From the NCBI GenBank assembly GCA_944320955.1, contig CALUJL010000020.1, forward strand, positions 1 through 51,758: DNA of 51,758 nucleotides, given 5' to 3'. The notes under the pieces were generated by a model. It made no database searches. It was given only the letters and a program-made list of their open reading frames with translations, and had not been told where the DNA came from. This DNA comes from an uncultured Bacteroidaceae bacterium (lineage in GTDB: Bacteria > Bacteroidota > Bacteroidia > Bacteroidales > Bacteroidaceae). Positions within the stretch are counted from its first letter, which is position 1. Every line of letters starts with the position of its first letter. Shown piece by piece: positions 9,137 to 18,120 of the stretch. A program made the translations under genes and the position numbers.

Positions 9137-10084
9137 ATGATACGCCAAGGAATGTACGAACACCGCAGCCGCCGCTGCCAGGCCGGCGTGCTGCTGCTGC
9201 TCTTCGGGGTGGGATTCTGCCTGTGCCTGTTTCCGCTGACCGCGCTGCAACTGCTGGCGCCCGACCCGTCGCTCCCGGCCGTGGCGAGGGCTTCGGTCGT
9301 CGTGCAGGACGTCTGCCTCTTCATCCTGCCCCCCGCGCTGGGGGCGCTGTTGCTCTTCGAGGCGCCGGCGCGGGAGGTATTGTCGCTCGGTCGGCCGCGC
9401 GTGGCGGCGCTCGTGTGCGCCGTGGCGGTCATGGGGCTGCTGAATCCGCTGATCGACCTGACGGGACAGTGGAACACGGCACTGGAGCTCCCCGCCCGGC
9501 TGCAGGGGCTGGAGCTGTGGATGCGCCAAATGGAGGAAAGCGCGAACCTCATGATAGAAAACATGCTGCACGACGGGCGCCTCTCCATATTGCTGCTCAA
9601 CATTTTGGTCATAGCCGTACTGGCCGGGGTGAGCGAGGAACTGCTCTTCCGCGGCCTGCTCCTGAAACTTTTCTACCGCTGGCTTTCGAAAAAAGGCCTT
9701 GGGGAAAAGGAGAAAAGCGCTGCCGCTTTTCCGCAAAACCGGCAGCACTTTCACGCCGCGGTATGGCTCACGGCGCTGCTCTTCTCAGCCATCCACCTGC
9801 AATTCTACGGCTTCCTGCCCCGCTTGCTGCTGGGGGCGGCGCTGGGATATATCTGCGCCTACGGCGGCCTCTGGGCAGCCATCCTGGCGCACAGCGCCAA
9901 CAATACGCTGGCCATACTGGCCTACCCCGGACAGCCGTACAATGAGGGCTGGCAGTGGGTGTCGGCACTCAACGAAACGGGCAGCGGGGAGATATCCCTG
10001 CCGGTAGTCATCGTCTGCAGCGCCTTGGCCGTCGGCCTGCTCCGGCTCATGCAAAGGGCCCATAACAAAGGGCTACGGCAGTAA
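9137..10084 (+). CDS. CPBP-family intramembrane metalloprotease
   Basis: A 315-residue multi-pass membrane protein of the CAAX protease and bacteriocin-processing (ABI/CPBP) family. Motif 1 is EELLFR (Glu167-Glu168), motif 2 is FSAIH and the last motif is HSANN, so the catalytic metal site looks intact. The start at 9137 was chosen because a longer frame beginning at 9041 would have to be transcribed from upstream of the -7 element; ATG 9152 is also possible. Between motif 1 and the next helix the protein carries a lysine/alanine-rich segment (residues ~187-206, including EKEKSAAAFPQNRQHF). It is encoded by DNA resembling the dispersed palindromic element and looks like an in-frame insertion relative to my memory of the family. 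Substrate unknown. Confidence 0.85.
   Translation: MIRQGMYEHRSRRCQAGVLLLLFGVGFCLCLFPLTALQLLAPDPSLPAVARASVVVQDVCLFILPPALGALLLFEAPAREVLSLGRPRVAALVCAVAVMGLLNPLIDLTGQWNTALELPARLQGLELWMRQMEESANLMIENMLHDGRLSILLLNILVIAVLAGVSEELLFRGLLLKLFYRWLSKKGLGEKEKSAAAFPQNRQHFHAAVWLTALLFSAIHLQFYGFLPRLLLGAALGYICAYGGLWAAILAHSANNTLAILAYPGQPYNEGWQWVSALNETGSGEISLPVVIVCSALAVGLLRLMQRAHNKGLRQ
9700..9757 (+). repeat. Palindromic element, copy B, inside the CPBP gene
   Basis: GAAAAGCG (9712-9719), CTGC, CGCTTTTC (9724-9731) form a perfect hairpin, followed by CCGGCAGCACTTTC as in other copies. It stays in frame with the host gene and adds roughly 18 residues in a loop between motif 1 and the next helix. Confidence 0.6.
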
Positions 10085-10201
10085 AAACTGCAGAAGCCCC
10101 TCATGCCGTCCGGCCAGCATATCCGCAAAAGAAACAGATTTTCCCTTTTCTCTCTGATAATCAAGCCCGTTTTTCTTACAGCAAAGTTAAATCCGCAGAC
10201 T

Positions 10202-10702
10202 ATGAAATTCACATTCAGACATTCCATTCCGGCGGCCATTGCCTGCATCGCCCTGTTCTCGGCATGCTCCTCCGACCCCAAACAGCAGGGCCAGGAAAAC
10301 GCCGCCACCGCACAACTACTCTCCGACACGCTGTCCACAGACAGCTCCGCGCAGGAAACCCTGACATTCGAAGGCCTGCTGCCCGCCGCCAGCGGCCCCG
10401 GTATCGTCTACAACCTGCACGTCAGCAGCCCCCGCCACAGCGGCGACGGCACGTTCCGCCTCTCGCTCACGTACAAAGAAGCCGAGGACGGGCAGGACAA
10501 GACCTTCACCTACTCCGGACGCCGGTATACGCAACGCGGCATTCCCGGCCACAACGATGCGACCGTGTGGCAGATGGTGACAAACGACAAACAGGAGATT
10601 TTCAACTTTCTGCTTCAGGACCGGGAGACACTCATCCTGCTCAACGACCAATTCGAAGTACCGCAGAGCAAGCAGAACTATGCCCTGACACTGAAGGAAT
10701 GA
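10202..10702 (+). CDS. NlpE-like lipoprotein
   Basis: A 166-residue lipoprotein: signal peptide, lipobox LFSAC, then a low-complexity linker. One small domain follows with a TFEGLLPAASGPGIVYNLHV start and a later FRLSLTYKE..DGQDKTFTYSGRR stretch. That pattern fits the N-terminal domain of NlpE, a lipocalin-like fold involved in copper response and surface sensing in E. coli. The CxxC pair of classical NlpE is absent here (AASGPG in its place), so metal or redox signalling cannot be assumed. The start at 10202 gives a proper signal peptide; a longer frame from 10103 would place an unrelated sequence in front of it. Confidence 0.7.
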   Translation: MKFTFRHSIPAAIACIALFSACSSDPKQQGQENAATAQLLSDTLSTDSSAQETLTFEGLLPAASGPGIVYNLHVSSPRHSGDGTFRLSLTYKEAEDGQDKTFTYSGRRYTQRGIPGHNDATVWQMVTNDKQEIFNFLLQDRETLILLNDQFEVPQSKQNYALTLKE

Positions 10703-10711
10703 AGCAAAAAG

Positions 10712-10734
10712 GGCGGACAGTCCACCTGTCCGCC
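10712..10734 (+). other. Stem-loop downstream of the NlpE-like gene
   Basis: Perfect 9-base arms GGCGGACAG and CTGTCCGCC around TCCAC, 10 bases after the stop codon, without a T-tract. It may protect the 3' end. Confidence 0.5.
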
Positions 10735-10760
10735 TGCAAGAGAGGAAAGATATAAAAAAG

Positions 10761-10804
10761 GAAAGGCTGCCCCGATCTTCGTCAGGACAGCCTTTCTCTT
10801 TTTA
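10761..10804. terminator. Bidirectional terminator between NlpE-like gene and rplT
   Basis: GAAAGGCTG (10761-10769) pairs with CAGCCTTTC (10788-10796). TCTTTTT follows on the plus strand and CTTTTTTAT on the minus strand, so it can end both converging units. Confidence 0.8.
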
Positions 10805-10824
10805 TAATCAAGGCACTACCCTAT

Positions 10825-11175
10825 TTAAGCGGCTTTCACCTTGTCCACGATGGCCTTGAAAGCCTCAGGATGATTCATGGCCAAATCGGCCAACACCTTG
10901 CGGTTGATCTCGATTCCGGCCTTGTGCAGGGCGCCCATCAGCGTGGAATAGCTCATTCCCTCCAGGCGGGCAGCTGCATTGATACGCTGAATCCACAAAG
11001 CGCGGAAGTTGCGTTTCTTATTCTTACGGTCGCGATAAGCATAGGTGAGACCTTTTTCCCAAGTGTTCTTGGCAACGGTCCAAACGTTCTTGCGCGCGCC
11101 GAAATAACCGCGGGTAAGACCTAAAATCTTCTTTCTCTTTGCACGTGAGGCAACATGGTTTACTGATCTTGGCAT
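10825..11175 (-). CDS. rplT: 50S ribosomal protein L20
   Basis: A 116-residue basic protein of normal length with the characteristic [19 protein letters not shown] start and the [19 protein letters not shown] block. It binds 23S rRNA early in 50S assembly. It is the last gene of thrS-infC-rpmI-rplT. A 141-base gap to rpmI contains a small stem-loop and could be a leader sensitive to L20, as the infC-rpmI-rplT operons of other bacteria are; this is not shown here. Confidence 0.98.
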   Translation of the reverse strand: MPRSVNHVASRAKRKKILGLTRGYFGARKNVWTVAKNTWEKGLTYAYRDRKNKKRNFRALWIQRINAAARLEGMSYSTLMGALHKAGIEINRKVLADLAMNHPEAFKAIVDKVKAA

Positions 11176-11206
11176 AGTTTCTTTTCTTTTTTGAACGTCA
11201 GCGTCA

Positions 11207-11232
11207 CTGATCGGCTGTTACATCCGAATCAG
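11207..11232 (-). promoter_or_regulatory. Stem-loop in the rplT leader
   Basis: CTGATCGG (11207-11214) pairs with CCGAATCAG (11224-11232) with one bulged base, in the 141-base rpmI-rplT gap. An L20-binding leader is possible but I recognise no defined motif. Confidence 0.3.
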
Positions 11233-11316
11233 AGAACTTCTACTCTTTTTCTTAGCTGAGCATTCGGTTAATAATTAAATACTAAAAATCGCTTGTTACT
11301 TATCTCCAGACTTTTC

Positions 11317-11514
11317 TTACTTGATGCAGAGGAGTTCCTTCACCTGCGGCATATCGACTGTTGCGATGAGCCCCGTCTGACAAAGATTGCGCTTCTGCTT
11401 TTTCGTCTTCTTCGTCAGGATGTGACTGTGATAAGCATGCTTTCTCTTAATTTTACCCGTTCCGGTAAGAGCGAATCTCTTTTTTGAACCGGAGTTAGTC
11501 TTCACTTTTGGCAT
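11317..11514 (-). CDS. rpmI: 50S ribosomal protein L35
   Basis: A 65-residue basic protein with the [20 protein letters not shown] start and an [15 protein letters not shown] block typical of L35. It lies 63 bases after infC and belongs to the same operon. Confidence 0.97.
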   Translation of the reverse strand: MPKVKTNSGSKKRFALTGTGKIKRKHAYHSHILTKKTKKQKRNLCQTGLIATVDMPQVKELLCIK

Positions 11515-11577
11515 TTTAGTCTTTGTTTTAATTAGTAATTATATATGGCCGTGCAACTATACCTAAAGAGCAACGGC

Positions 11578-12210
11578 TCATTCTTTCTTGCCATCTTCCT
11601 CCTCCGAAGCTTCTTTCGGCTTCGCGGGGGCAGTACTTTGCTGTTTCTCCGCTTTGGCGGCACGCGAAACCCCGCCTTTCTTCGGAGCAATGAAAATCGT
11701 CATTCGTTTCCCCTCCAGCACCGGCATCTGCTCTACCTTGCCGCAATCTTCCAAATCGTTTGCGAAACGCAGCAAAAGCACTTCGCCCTGCTCTTTGAAG
11801 AGGATGGAACGCCCCCGGAAGAAGACATAAGCTTTCACTTTGTCGCCGTCTTCCAGGAAACCGCGGGCATGTTTCAACTTGAAGTTGTAGTCGTGATCGT
11901 CCGTCTGAGGTCCGAAACGAATTTCTTTCACGTTGACTTTTACCTGCTTGGCTTTCTGTTCCTTTGCTTTCTTCTTCAGCTGATAGAGAAACTTGGAATA
12001 ATCAATCAGGCGACATACAGGGGGTTGCGCCGTTGGCGAAATCTCGACGAGATCTACACCATGCTCTTCCGCAATCTGCAAAGCCTGAGCTATCGGATAC
12101 ACCTTGGACTCAATATTATCGCCTACGATCCGCACTTCTCTTACACCGCGGATTTCTTCGTTAATCCGATATTCAGGAACTTTACTCTTCGTTCTGTTAT
12201 CGTTTTTCAT
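11578..12210 (-). CDS. infC: Translation initiation factor IF-3
   Basis: Binds the 30S subunit and controls start-codon selection. The 210-residue protein has the N-terminal domain with YRINEEIRG and the C-terminal domain ending in [13 protein letters not shown] charged tail of about 30 residues (Lys/Ala/Glu-rich) follows and is longer than in E. coli. The start is ATG, not the AUU used by E. coli infC, so autoregulation through a non-canonical start codon is not available. A minus-strand -7 match (TAACTTTG, 12267-12260) overlaps the thrS stop codon and may give infC-rpmI-rplT their own promoter. Confidence 0.97.
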   Translation of the reverse strand: MKNDNRTKSKVPEYRINEEIRGVREVRIVGDNIESKVYPIAQALQIAEEHGVDLVEISPTAQPPVCRLIDYSKFLYQLKKKAKEQKAKQVKVNVKEIRFGPQTDDHDYNFKLKHARGFLEDGDKVKAYVFFRGRSILFKEQGEVLLLRFANDLEDCGKVEQMPVLEGKRMTIFIAPKKGGVSRAAKAEKQQSTAPAKPKEASEEEDGKKE

Positions 12211-12259
12211 TCTGTTGTTTTTGATTATTCCCTTCTTTAAGAGTCATTTTTTGCGGCTG

Positions 12260-12267
12260 CAAAGTTA
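12260..12267 (-). promoter_or_regulatory. Possible internal promoter for infC-rpmI-rplT
   Basis: Minus strand TAACTTTG fits TAnnTTTG and overlaps the thrS stop codon, about 50 bases before the infC start. No clear -33 element. Confidence 0.45.
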
Positions 12268-14205
12268 ATACTTACTCAGCATAGTTTGCACTTCTTCCTG
12301 AATTTTTTTAGCAAAGTCCGCTATTTTCATCGATCCTTGATCGCCTTCGCCTTGTTTCCGCACGGAAACTGTGCCTTCGGCCTGCTCTTTTTCGCCTACG
12401 ACAAGCAGATAGGGGATACGGCGCAATTCGTTATCCCGGATCTTACGACCGATTTTCTCATTCCGCTCGTCCACCAGAGCACGGATATCCTCGGCGTCCA
12501 AGGCGGCCCGCACCTGTTGGGCATATTCGTTGTACTTCTCGCTGATCGGGAGTATGACAACCTGGTCCGGAGTCAGCCACAAGGGGAACTTTCCTCCCGT
12601 ATGTTCGATCAGAACGGCTACAAAACGCTCCATCGAGCCGAAAGGCGCACGGTGAATCATCACGGGACGGTGCTTCTGATTGTCGGCACCGGTATATTCC
12701 AGTTGGAAGCGCTCCGGCAAATTGTAGTCTACTTGGATCGTTCCCAACTGCCACTTCCGTCCGATGGCATCGCGCACCATGAAGTCCAGTTTCGGCCCGT
12801 AGAAAGCAGCCTCGCCATATTCCACCTTGGCTTTCAGCCCTTTTTCTTCGCAGGCCTCCACGATGGCACGCTCGGCCTTCTCCCAGTTCTCATCGCTGCC
12901 GATGTACTTGTCCCGGTTTTCCTTGTCGCGCAAGGAAATCTGTGCTTCAAAGTTTTCGAAATCCAGAGCCTTGAAGATAATCATGATGATATCCATGACT
13001 TTCAGGAACTCCTCTTTCACCTGGTCGGGGCGGCAGAAGATGTGGGCATCGTCCTGCGTGAAACTCCGCACGCGGGTCAATCCGTGCAACTCGCCGCTCT
13101 GTTCGTAGCGATACACCGTGCCGAACTCGGCAAAGCGCAAGGGAAGATCCTTGTACGAACGCGGCTGCCACTTATAGATCTCACAATGATGCGGACAGTT
13201 CATAGGCTTCAGCAGATACTCTTCGCCCTCTTCCGGCGTATGGATAGGCTGGAAGGAATCTTTGCCATACTTGGCGTAGTGCCCCGACGTCACATAAAGT
13301 TGTTTGTTACCGATATGCGGCGTCATCACCTGCTGATACCCGAAACGGCGCTGTATCTTTTTCAGGAAATCCTCCAGGCGGAGGCGGAGAGCCGTACCGC
13401 GCGGCAACCACATGGGCAGCCCTTTGCCCACCATCTCGCTGAACATGAAGAGTTCCATCTCCTTGCCGATCTTGCGGTGGTCGCGCTTTTTGGCTTCTTC
13501 CAGCAAGACCAGATATTCGTCCAGCATCTTCTTCTTCGGGAAAGTGATGCCATAGATGCGGGTCAACATGGGGCGGTTTTCCTGACCACGCCAGTAGGCA
13601 CCGGCCACAGCGGTAAGCTTTATGGCCTTGATGGGAGCCGTCGTCGTCAAGTGAGGCCCGCGGCACAAGTCGGTGAAGCATCCTTGCGTATAAGTCGTGA
13701 TATGCCCGTCTTCCAAGTCGGCTATCAACTCGCACTTATAGGTCTGCCCTTCGGCGCTGAACTCTTCGAGCGCTTGGGCTTTCGGCACTTCTTTCCGGAC
13801 CAGAGGCTCACCCTTTGCGGCCAATTCCTGCATCTTGTCTTCTATCGCCTTCAGGTCGCCTTCCTTTATCACAGTCTCGCCGGCATCCACGTCGTAGTAG
13901 AAACCGTTCTCAATGGCAGGACCGATGCCGAACTGTATGCCGGGATAGAGTTCCTGCAAAGCCTCGGCCATCAAGTGGGCGCTGGTGTGCCAGAAAGCAT
14001 GCTTCCCTTCTTCGTCCTCCCACTTATAGAGCACCACGGAAGCATCCTCCGCAATCGGCCGATTCAGCTCCACCGTTTCTCCATTCACGCCACAAGCCAG
14101 CACTTCCTTGGCCAGACGCGGCGAAATACTTTCTGCAATCTGCAGACCGGTAACTCCCGCTTCATACTCGCGCACAGAGCCATCCGGAAAAGTTATCTTT
14201 ATCAT
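12265..14205 (-). CDS. thrS: Threonyl-tRNA synthetase
   Basis: Charges tRNA-Thr. The 646-residue protein has an N-terminal TGS domain ([17 protein letters not shown]...) and the editing domain with the [11 protein letters not shown] metal site. The class II core follows with [20 protein letters not shown] (motif 2), then the anticodon-binding domain from [13 protein letters not shown]. The frame extends upstream to 14238, but a TAAATTTG -7 element at 14243-14236 puts the transcript start after that ATG. The MIKITF start also matches the family. Confidence 0.97.
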   Translation of the reverse strand: MIKITFPDGSVREYEAGVTGLQIAESISPRLAKEVLACGVNGETVELNRPIAEDASVVLYKWEDEEGKHAFWHTSAHLMAEALQELYPGIQFGIGPAIENGFYYDVDAGETVIKEGDLKAIEDKMQELAAKGEPLVRKEVPKAQALEEFSAEGQTYKCELIADLEDGHITTYTQGCFTDLCRGPHLTTTAPIKAIKLTAVAGAYWRGQENRPMLTRIYGITFPKKKMLDEYLVLLEEAKKRDHRKIGKEMELFMFSEMVGKGLPMWLPRGTALRLRLEDFLKKIQRRFGYQQVMTPHIGNKQLYVTSGHYAKYGKDSFQPIHTPEEGEEYLLKPMNCPHHCEIYKWQPRSYKDLPLRFAEFGTVYRYEQSGELHGLTRVRSFTQDDAHIFCRPDQVKEEFLKVMDIIMIIFKALDFENFEAQISLRDKENRDKYIGSDENWEKAERAIVEACEEKGLKAKVEYGEAAFYGPKLDFMVRDAIGRKWQLGTIQVDYNLPERFQLEYTGADNQKHRPVMIHRAPFGSMERFVAVLIEHTGGKFPLWLTPDQVVILPISEKYNEYAQQVRAALDAEDIRALVDERNEKIGRKIRDNELRRIPYLLVVGEKEQAEGTVSVRKQGEGDQGSMKIADFAKKIQEEVQTMLSKY

Positions 14206-14235
14206 AATCGTGTTTTTTATTCTTCTTTCGGCGGG

Positions 14236-14243
14236 CAAATTTA
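14236..14243 (-). promoter_or_regulatory. Promoter -7 element of thrS
   Basis: Minus strand TAAATTTG fits TAnnTTTG, about 30 bases before the thrS ATG at 14205. No clear -33 element. Confidence 0.5.
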
Positions 14244-14297
14244 CTTATTTCTTTCGGTTTAGAGGAACTTTTCAATCCCGAATCCGGCCGTTTTTTT

Positions 14298-16085
14298 TCA
14301 AATCGGCTGGCAACGGTCGCGCAGCCAGTCGCGCTCCTCATCGGACAGATAAGGCGAAAGTTTCTGATAAACCCGCGCATGATATTCATTCAGCCAGGCA
14401 ATCTCCCGGGAGGTCATCATCGAGCGGATGATCGGCTCCGTATCGATCGGGCAAAGCGTCAGCGTCTCGAAACGGTAAAACTCGCCGAACTCCGTGGTCT
14501 GATCGCGGCAGACAAGCAACATGTTTTCCGTCCGGCATCCATGGCTTCCGGCCTTATACAGAGCAGGTTCGTCGGTAATTGTAGAATCCAGCATCAACGG
14601 GAAAGGCATACTGTCCATGCGGAACTGGTACAAGTCCGTAGCCTCATGCACATTCAAGTACTGCCCTACTCCATGTCCCGTACCGTGCAGATACTGCATG
14701 CCGCGTTCCCACATCGGAGCCCGGGCAAAAGCATCCAGTTGCGTGCCGCACGTTCCCTTGGGGAACTTCACGGAAGCCAGGTCTATATTGCCGCGCAGGA
14801 CACAAGTATAGTCTATTTTCTCATCTTCCGTCATCGGTCCCAACACGATAGTCCGGGTGATATCCGTAGTCCCGTCCAGATATTGTCCGCCGCTGTCCAG
14901 CAGCAAATAGCCTCTTGCCTCCAGTTGGGTATCCGTCTCCGGCGTGGCGCTATAATGCGGAGAAGCCGCATTGGCTCCGTACCCGGCAATCGTCCCGAAG
15001 CTCTCGCCGCGGAACAAGTCCTGCTGCGAGCGGAATTCATAGAGCTTCCTGTCCAGGCTCATTTCCGTCACCCGCTCGCCGCGCTGTACCGCTTCGATCA
15101 GCCACTTCTGGAACTTGACCAATGCCACGCCGTCCCGTATCATACAGCGGTGCAAGCCCTCCAGTTCCACAGGCGTACGGACCGCTTTCATCCACGACAG
15201 GGGCGAGCATTCTGCGACTATTTCATTCTTGTCCACATCTACCGAAGCAAACGCGGCCATGCTCGTCTTGGAAGGCTGCAGCAGGATGCGGCGGCCTTCC
15301 AGCCGCGACAAAGCCTCAAACGCTTCCCCGTAAGGAGCGACGCCCACTCCCTCGCCTTGCAGATAATCCGCCACTGCCTGCGGACATTTCTCCGGATGCA
15401 CGAAGAGGGTTGCCCCTTGCGGTTCCACCAGCAGATAGCTGATCAGCACCGGATTGTAAGCCACGTCCGTTCCCCGGACATTCAGCACCCAGGCTATTTC
15501 GTCCAGCGGCGTCACGAAGAGCGAATCGGCTCCCAGCTTCGCAAGTTCCTTCCTCAGCCGTGCCAGGCGCGCCGAAGCCCGCTCGCCGGTGTATTTCACA
15601 TCGTAGATTTCTGCTTTCCCCATGGGAAGAGAGGGGCGGTCTTTCCAGAGTTCCGCCATCGGATCCGGGCAAGACACCAATTCGAAATTCTTCTTGGCGA
15701 AGGTCTGTTTCAGACAATTTACCTCGGCTTGGGTAAATATCTGCCCGTCAATCCCGACACGGCTTCCCTCCGGAAGTTCTTCGAGCAGCCAGGCCGGGAT
15801 TTCCACCATCGTCTCGTGCTGGAAACTGCGGTACAAATCCAGGCCCGACCCTTTCAGCTGGCGCTCGGCCTGTATGAAATAACGCGAGTCGGTCCATAAC
15901 CCTCCCCTTTCCTGCGTCACGACCACTGTGCCGGCCGAACCGGTAAAACCGGAAATCCACTCGCGGGACTTCCAAAGCGGGGCTATATACTCTCCCATGT
16001 GCGGGTCTGCACTGGGTATGATAAAAGCGGCCAGGTTCTTCCGCTTCATCCAGTCTCTAAGTTGTGCGATACGCTCTTTTATCAT
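14298..16085 (-). CDS. Xaa-Pro aminopeptidase (aminopeptidase P, M24B)
   Basis: Removes N-terminal residues that precede proline, using two metal ions. The 595-residue protein has the long three-domain architecture: two creatinase-like N-terminal domains and a C-terminal pita-bread domain. Metal ligands are visible in LLLDSGGQYLDGTTDITR (around residues 400-415), HGTGHGVGQ (His around 466) and near the C-terminus in TLTLCPIDTEPI. There is no signal peptide, so it is cytoplasmic. The start MIKERIAQLRDWM fits family alignments; a frame from 16133 would add 16 unrelated residues. It lies downstream of asd, separated by a 79-base gap with a stem-loop. Confidence 0.92.
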   Translation of the reverse strand: MIKERIAQLRDWMKRKNLAAFIIPSADPHMGEYIAPLWKSREWISGFTGSAGTVVVTQERGGLWTDSRYFIQAERQLKGSGLDLYRSFQHETMVEIPAWLLEELPEGSRVGIDGQIFTQAEVNCLKQTFAKKNFELVSCPDPMAELWKDRPSLPMGKAEIYDVKYTGERASARLARLRKELAKLGADSLFVTPLDEIAWVLNVRGTDVAYNPVLISYLLVEPQGATLFVHPEKCPQAVADYLQGEGVGVAPYGEAFEALSRLEGRRILLQPSKTSMAAFASVDVDKNEIVAECSPLSWMKAVRTPVELEGLHRCMIRDGVALVKFQKWLIEAVQRGERVTEMSLDRKLYEFRSQQDLFRGESFGTIAGYGANAASPHYSATPETDTQLEARGYLLLDSGGQYLDGTTDITRTIVLGPMTEDEKIDYTCVLRGNIDLASVKFPKGTCGTQLDAFARAPMWERGMQYLHGTGHGVGQYLNVHEATDLYQFRMDSMPFPLMLDSTITDEPALYKAGSHGCRTENMLLVCRDQTTEFGEFYRFETLTLCPIDTEPIIRSMMTSREIAWLNEYHARVYQKLSPYLSDEERDWLRDRCQPI

Positions 16086-16106
16086 AATTCGCCAAAATTG
16101 AAAGAA

Positions 16107-16131
16107 GCCCCGCTTTTTCCGAAAGCAGGGC
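16107..16131 (-). terminator. Stem-loop between asd and the aminopeptidase gene
   Basis: GCCCCGCTTT (16107-16116) pairs with AAAGCAGGGC (16122-16131) with one mismatch; TTCTTTC follows on the minus strand. Its CTTTTTCCGAAAG centre resembles the dispersed palindromic core, so it may be a short relative. Confidence 0.45.
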
Positions 16132-16164
16132 ATTCCTTATACATTATATATTATATATACTTAT

Positions 16165-17178
16165 CTATTTCAGATTCCCCACTTTCAGCAGATACTCGGC
16201 TATCTGCACCGCATTGAGGGCCGCACCTTTCTTAATCTGGTCGCCCACAATCCAGAAAGCGAGCCCGTTCTCATTGGCCAGATCCTTGCGGATACGTCCT
16301 ACATATACCGGATCCTTACCGGCCAGGAAGAGCGGCATCGGATACTCCTTCTTCTCCGGGTTATCCATCAGCACCAAGCCTTCCCCTTCGGCAAAAGCCT
16401 TACGCGCCTCCTCCGGCGAAACCGGTCTTTCCGTCTCCACCCAGATGCTTTCCGAGTGCGAGCGCAGCGCCGGGACACGCACGCAGGTCGCACTTACCTG
16501 CACATCCGAGTGCATGATCTTGCGCGTTTCGTTATACATCTTCATTTCCTCCTTGGTGTATCCGTTGTCCTGGAACACATCGATTTGAGGAATCACGTTA
16601 TAGGCCAGCTGATAGGGGAACTTCTCCACCGTCACGGGCTCTTCGCCGTTCACAATCTGGCGATACTGCTCGTGCAATTCGGCCATGGCCGCTGCGCCTG
16701 CCCCACTGGCAGCCTGATAAGTGGACACATGGACCCGGCGGATATGCGAGAGGTTCTCGATGGCTTTCAGAGCCACGACCATCTGAATAGTCGTGCAGTT
16801 CGGATTGGCAATAATCCCGCGCGGGCGCTGCAGGGCGTCTTCCGCATTCACCTCCGGCACGACAAGGGGAACATCCTCGTCCATGCGGAATGCGCTGGAG
16901 TTGTCTATCATTACCGCGCCGAATTTCGTAATGTCGGCGGCAAACTCCCTGGATGTCCCTGCGCCGGCCGAGGTGAAAGCAACGTCCACCCCCTTAAAGG
17001 CATCGTCATGTTGCAACAGTTCGACCGTTATTTTCTTTCCCCGGAACGTATAAGACCGGCCTGCGCTACGCTCAGAGCCGAACAGGCGAAGTTCATCAAT
17101 CGGGAAATTTCTCTCTTCAAGGACTCTCAAGAACTCTTGTCCTACTGCGCCGCTGGCGCCGACAATCGCAACATTCAT
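16165..17178 (-). CDS. asd: Aspartate-semialdehyde dehydrogenase
   Basis: Reduces aspartyl phosphate to aspartate semialdehyde for lysine/diaminopimelate, threonine and methionine synthesis. The 337-residue protein has the NADP-binding start [13 protein letters not shown], the catalytic cysteine Cys128 in NPNCTT and the catalytic histidine His241 in LRSHSES. Length is standard. The promoter region is shared with a divergent lipoprotein gene; a minus-strand TAATTTTG lies at 17274-17267. Confidence 0.96.
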   Translation of the reverse strand: MNVAIVGASGAVGQEFLRVLEERNFPIDELRLFGSERSAGRSYTFRGKKITVELLQHDDAFKGVDVAFTSAGAGTSREFAADITKFGAVMIDNSSAFRMDEDVPLVVPEVNAEDALQRPRGIIANPNCTTIQMVVALKAIENLSHIRRVHVSTYQAASGAGAAAMAELHEQYRQIVNGEEPVTVEKFPYQLAYNVIPQIDVFQDNGYTKEEMKMYNETRKIMHSDVQVSATCVRVPALRSHSESIWVETERPVSPEEARKAFAEGEGLVLMDNPEKKEYPMPLFLAGKDPVYVGRIRKDLANENGLAFWIVGDQIKKGAALNAVQIAEYLLKVGNLK

Positions 17179-17236
17179 TTCTTTTATTCTCTTTCTTTTT
17201 CTGAAGTAACGGCTTGCCCGTGCAGGCGAAACGCCG

Positions 17237-17274
17237 TATCTTTGGGCACAAGCCTGAAATCGGCTGCAAAATTA
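17237..17274. promoter_or_regulatory. Divergent promoters for asd and the 17.3 kb lipoprotein
   Basis: Plus strand TATCTTTG (17237-17244) with a near -33 CTTGC at 17213-17217 serves the lipoprotein gene. Minus strand TAATTTTG (17274-17267) serves asd. The two -7 boxes are only 22 bases apart, so the promoters face away from each other across overlapping DNA. Confidence 0.55.
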
Positions 17275-17289
17275 CAATAAACCAAGCAC

Positions 17290-18120
17290 ATGAGAAACAA
17301 AACTTTCGGATTATTTTCCCTCACCTTAGGCCTATTTCTCACATTCCTCACCGCAGCCTGCGGCCGCGACGAGATACCGTCTCTCCCCGCCCCGCCCGAA
17401 AACGACAGCACACATCAGGAAACCGACCACCCCGGCATTACCGCCGGGGCACAGACTTTCTCTTATACCGACCCCGCACTCTGGCAGGGCGACACGGCCC
17501 ATTTCCGCTGGGGGACAGCTCCCGACGGATACCCCACACTCACGCTCGATGCCCCGCAGACCGGCATCTCCTATCTCTCCGCGCCTTCCGCCGTCTACCT
17601 CAGAGGAGCCCGGTGGGACCTGCGCTTCCAGATAAACGGGAAGACACCCGGCCGCAAGTCCCACGCCCGTTTCTATCTGGCATCCGACCGGGCCGACCTG
17701 CGCCAGCCCCTCCACGGATATTTCCTCGCACTCGGCATCTGCAACCCCTCACTCACCGGCGACCCGAGCGGGCAGTACCTCGCCCTTTGCCGGCAAGACG
17801 GACTCCCGGAGGATACCACCGTGATTTTCGACTGCCACTCGGAGATGTTCCTCACCGGCTACAGCATGCTCCGCCTGCGCGTCTGCTGCGACACAAGAGG
17901 CGAATGGGAACTCTTGGCCAACATCGAGAACAATCCCCAACTCCGATCCTGGGGAAAAGCCGTAGACACCACCTATACCCGCTCGGCCTGCCTCGGCATC
18001 TTCTGCGAATACAGCCGCACCGATGCGCGCAACTATGTCTTCGGCGACCTCCAGGTGCAGGGCATTCCCCTGGAATCCCCTCCCCCGGCCGCTCAGCGGC
18101 GCAGGCCGGACTGGATGTAG
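17290..18120 (+). CDS. Lipoprotein of unknown function
   Basis: A 276-residue protein with a signal peptide and lipobox (LTAAC, Cys24), so it should be lipid-anchored. After a proline/histidine-containing linker comes a beta-rich domain (FSYTDPALWQGDTAHFRW..., later YFLALGICNPSLTGDPSGQ and SACLGIFCEYSRTDARNYVFGDL). It reminds me of the N-terminal concanavalin-like part of large Bacteroidota lamin-tail surface proteins, but this is a weak resemblance and no C-terminal domains follow. Its last 28 bases overlap the convergent esterase gene. Confidence 0.75.
   Translation: MRNKTFGLFSLTLGLFLTFLTAACGRDEIPSLPAPPENDSTHQETDHPGITAGAQTFSYTDPALWQGDTAHFRWGTAPDGYPTLTLDAPQTGISYLSAPSAVYLRGARWDLRFQINGKTPGRKSHARFYLASDRADLRQPLHGYFLALGICNPSLTGDPSGQYLALCRQDGLPEDTTVIFDCHSEMFLTGYSMLRLRVCCDTRGEWELLANIENNPQLRSWGKAVDTTYTRSACLGIFCEYSRTDARNYVFGDLQVQGIPLESPPPAAQRRRPDWM

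Noticed and set aside
10182-10189. Minus-strand TAACTTTG just before the NlpE-like gene
   Set aside because: It points toward the 3' end of the CPBP gene with no minus-strand gene to serve, so it is probably chance or an antisense start.
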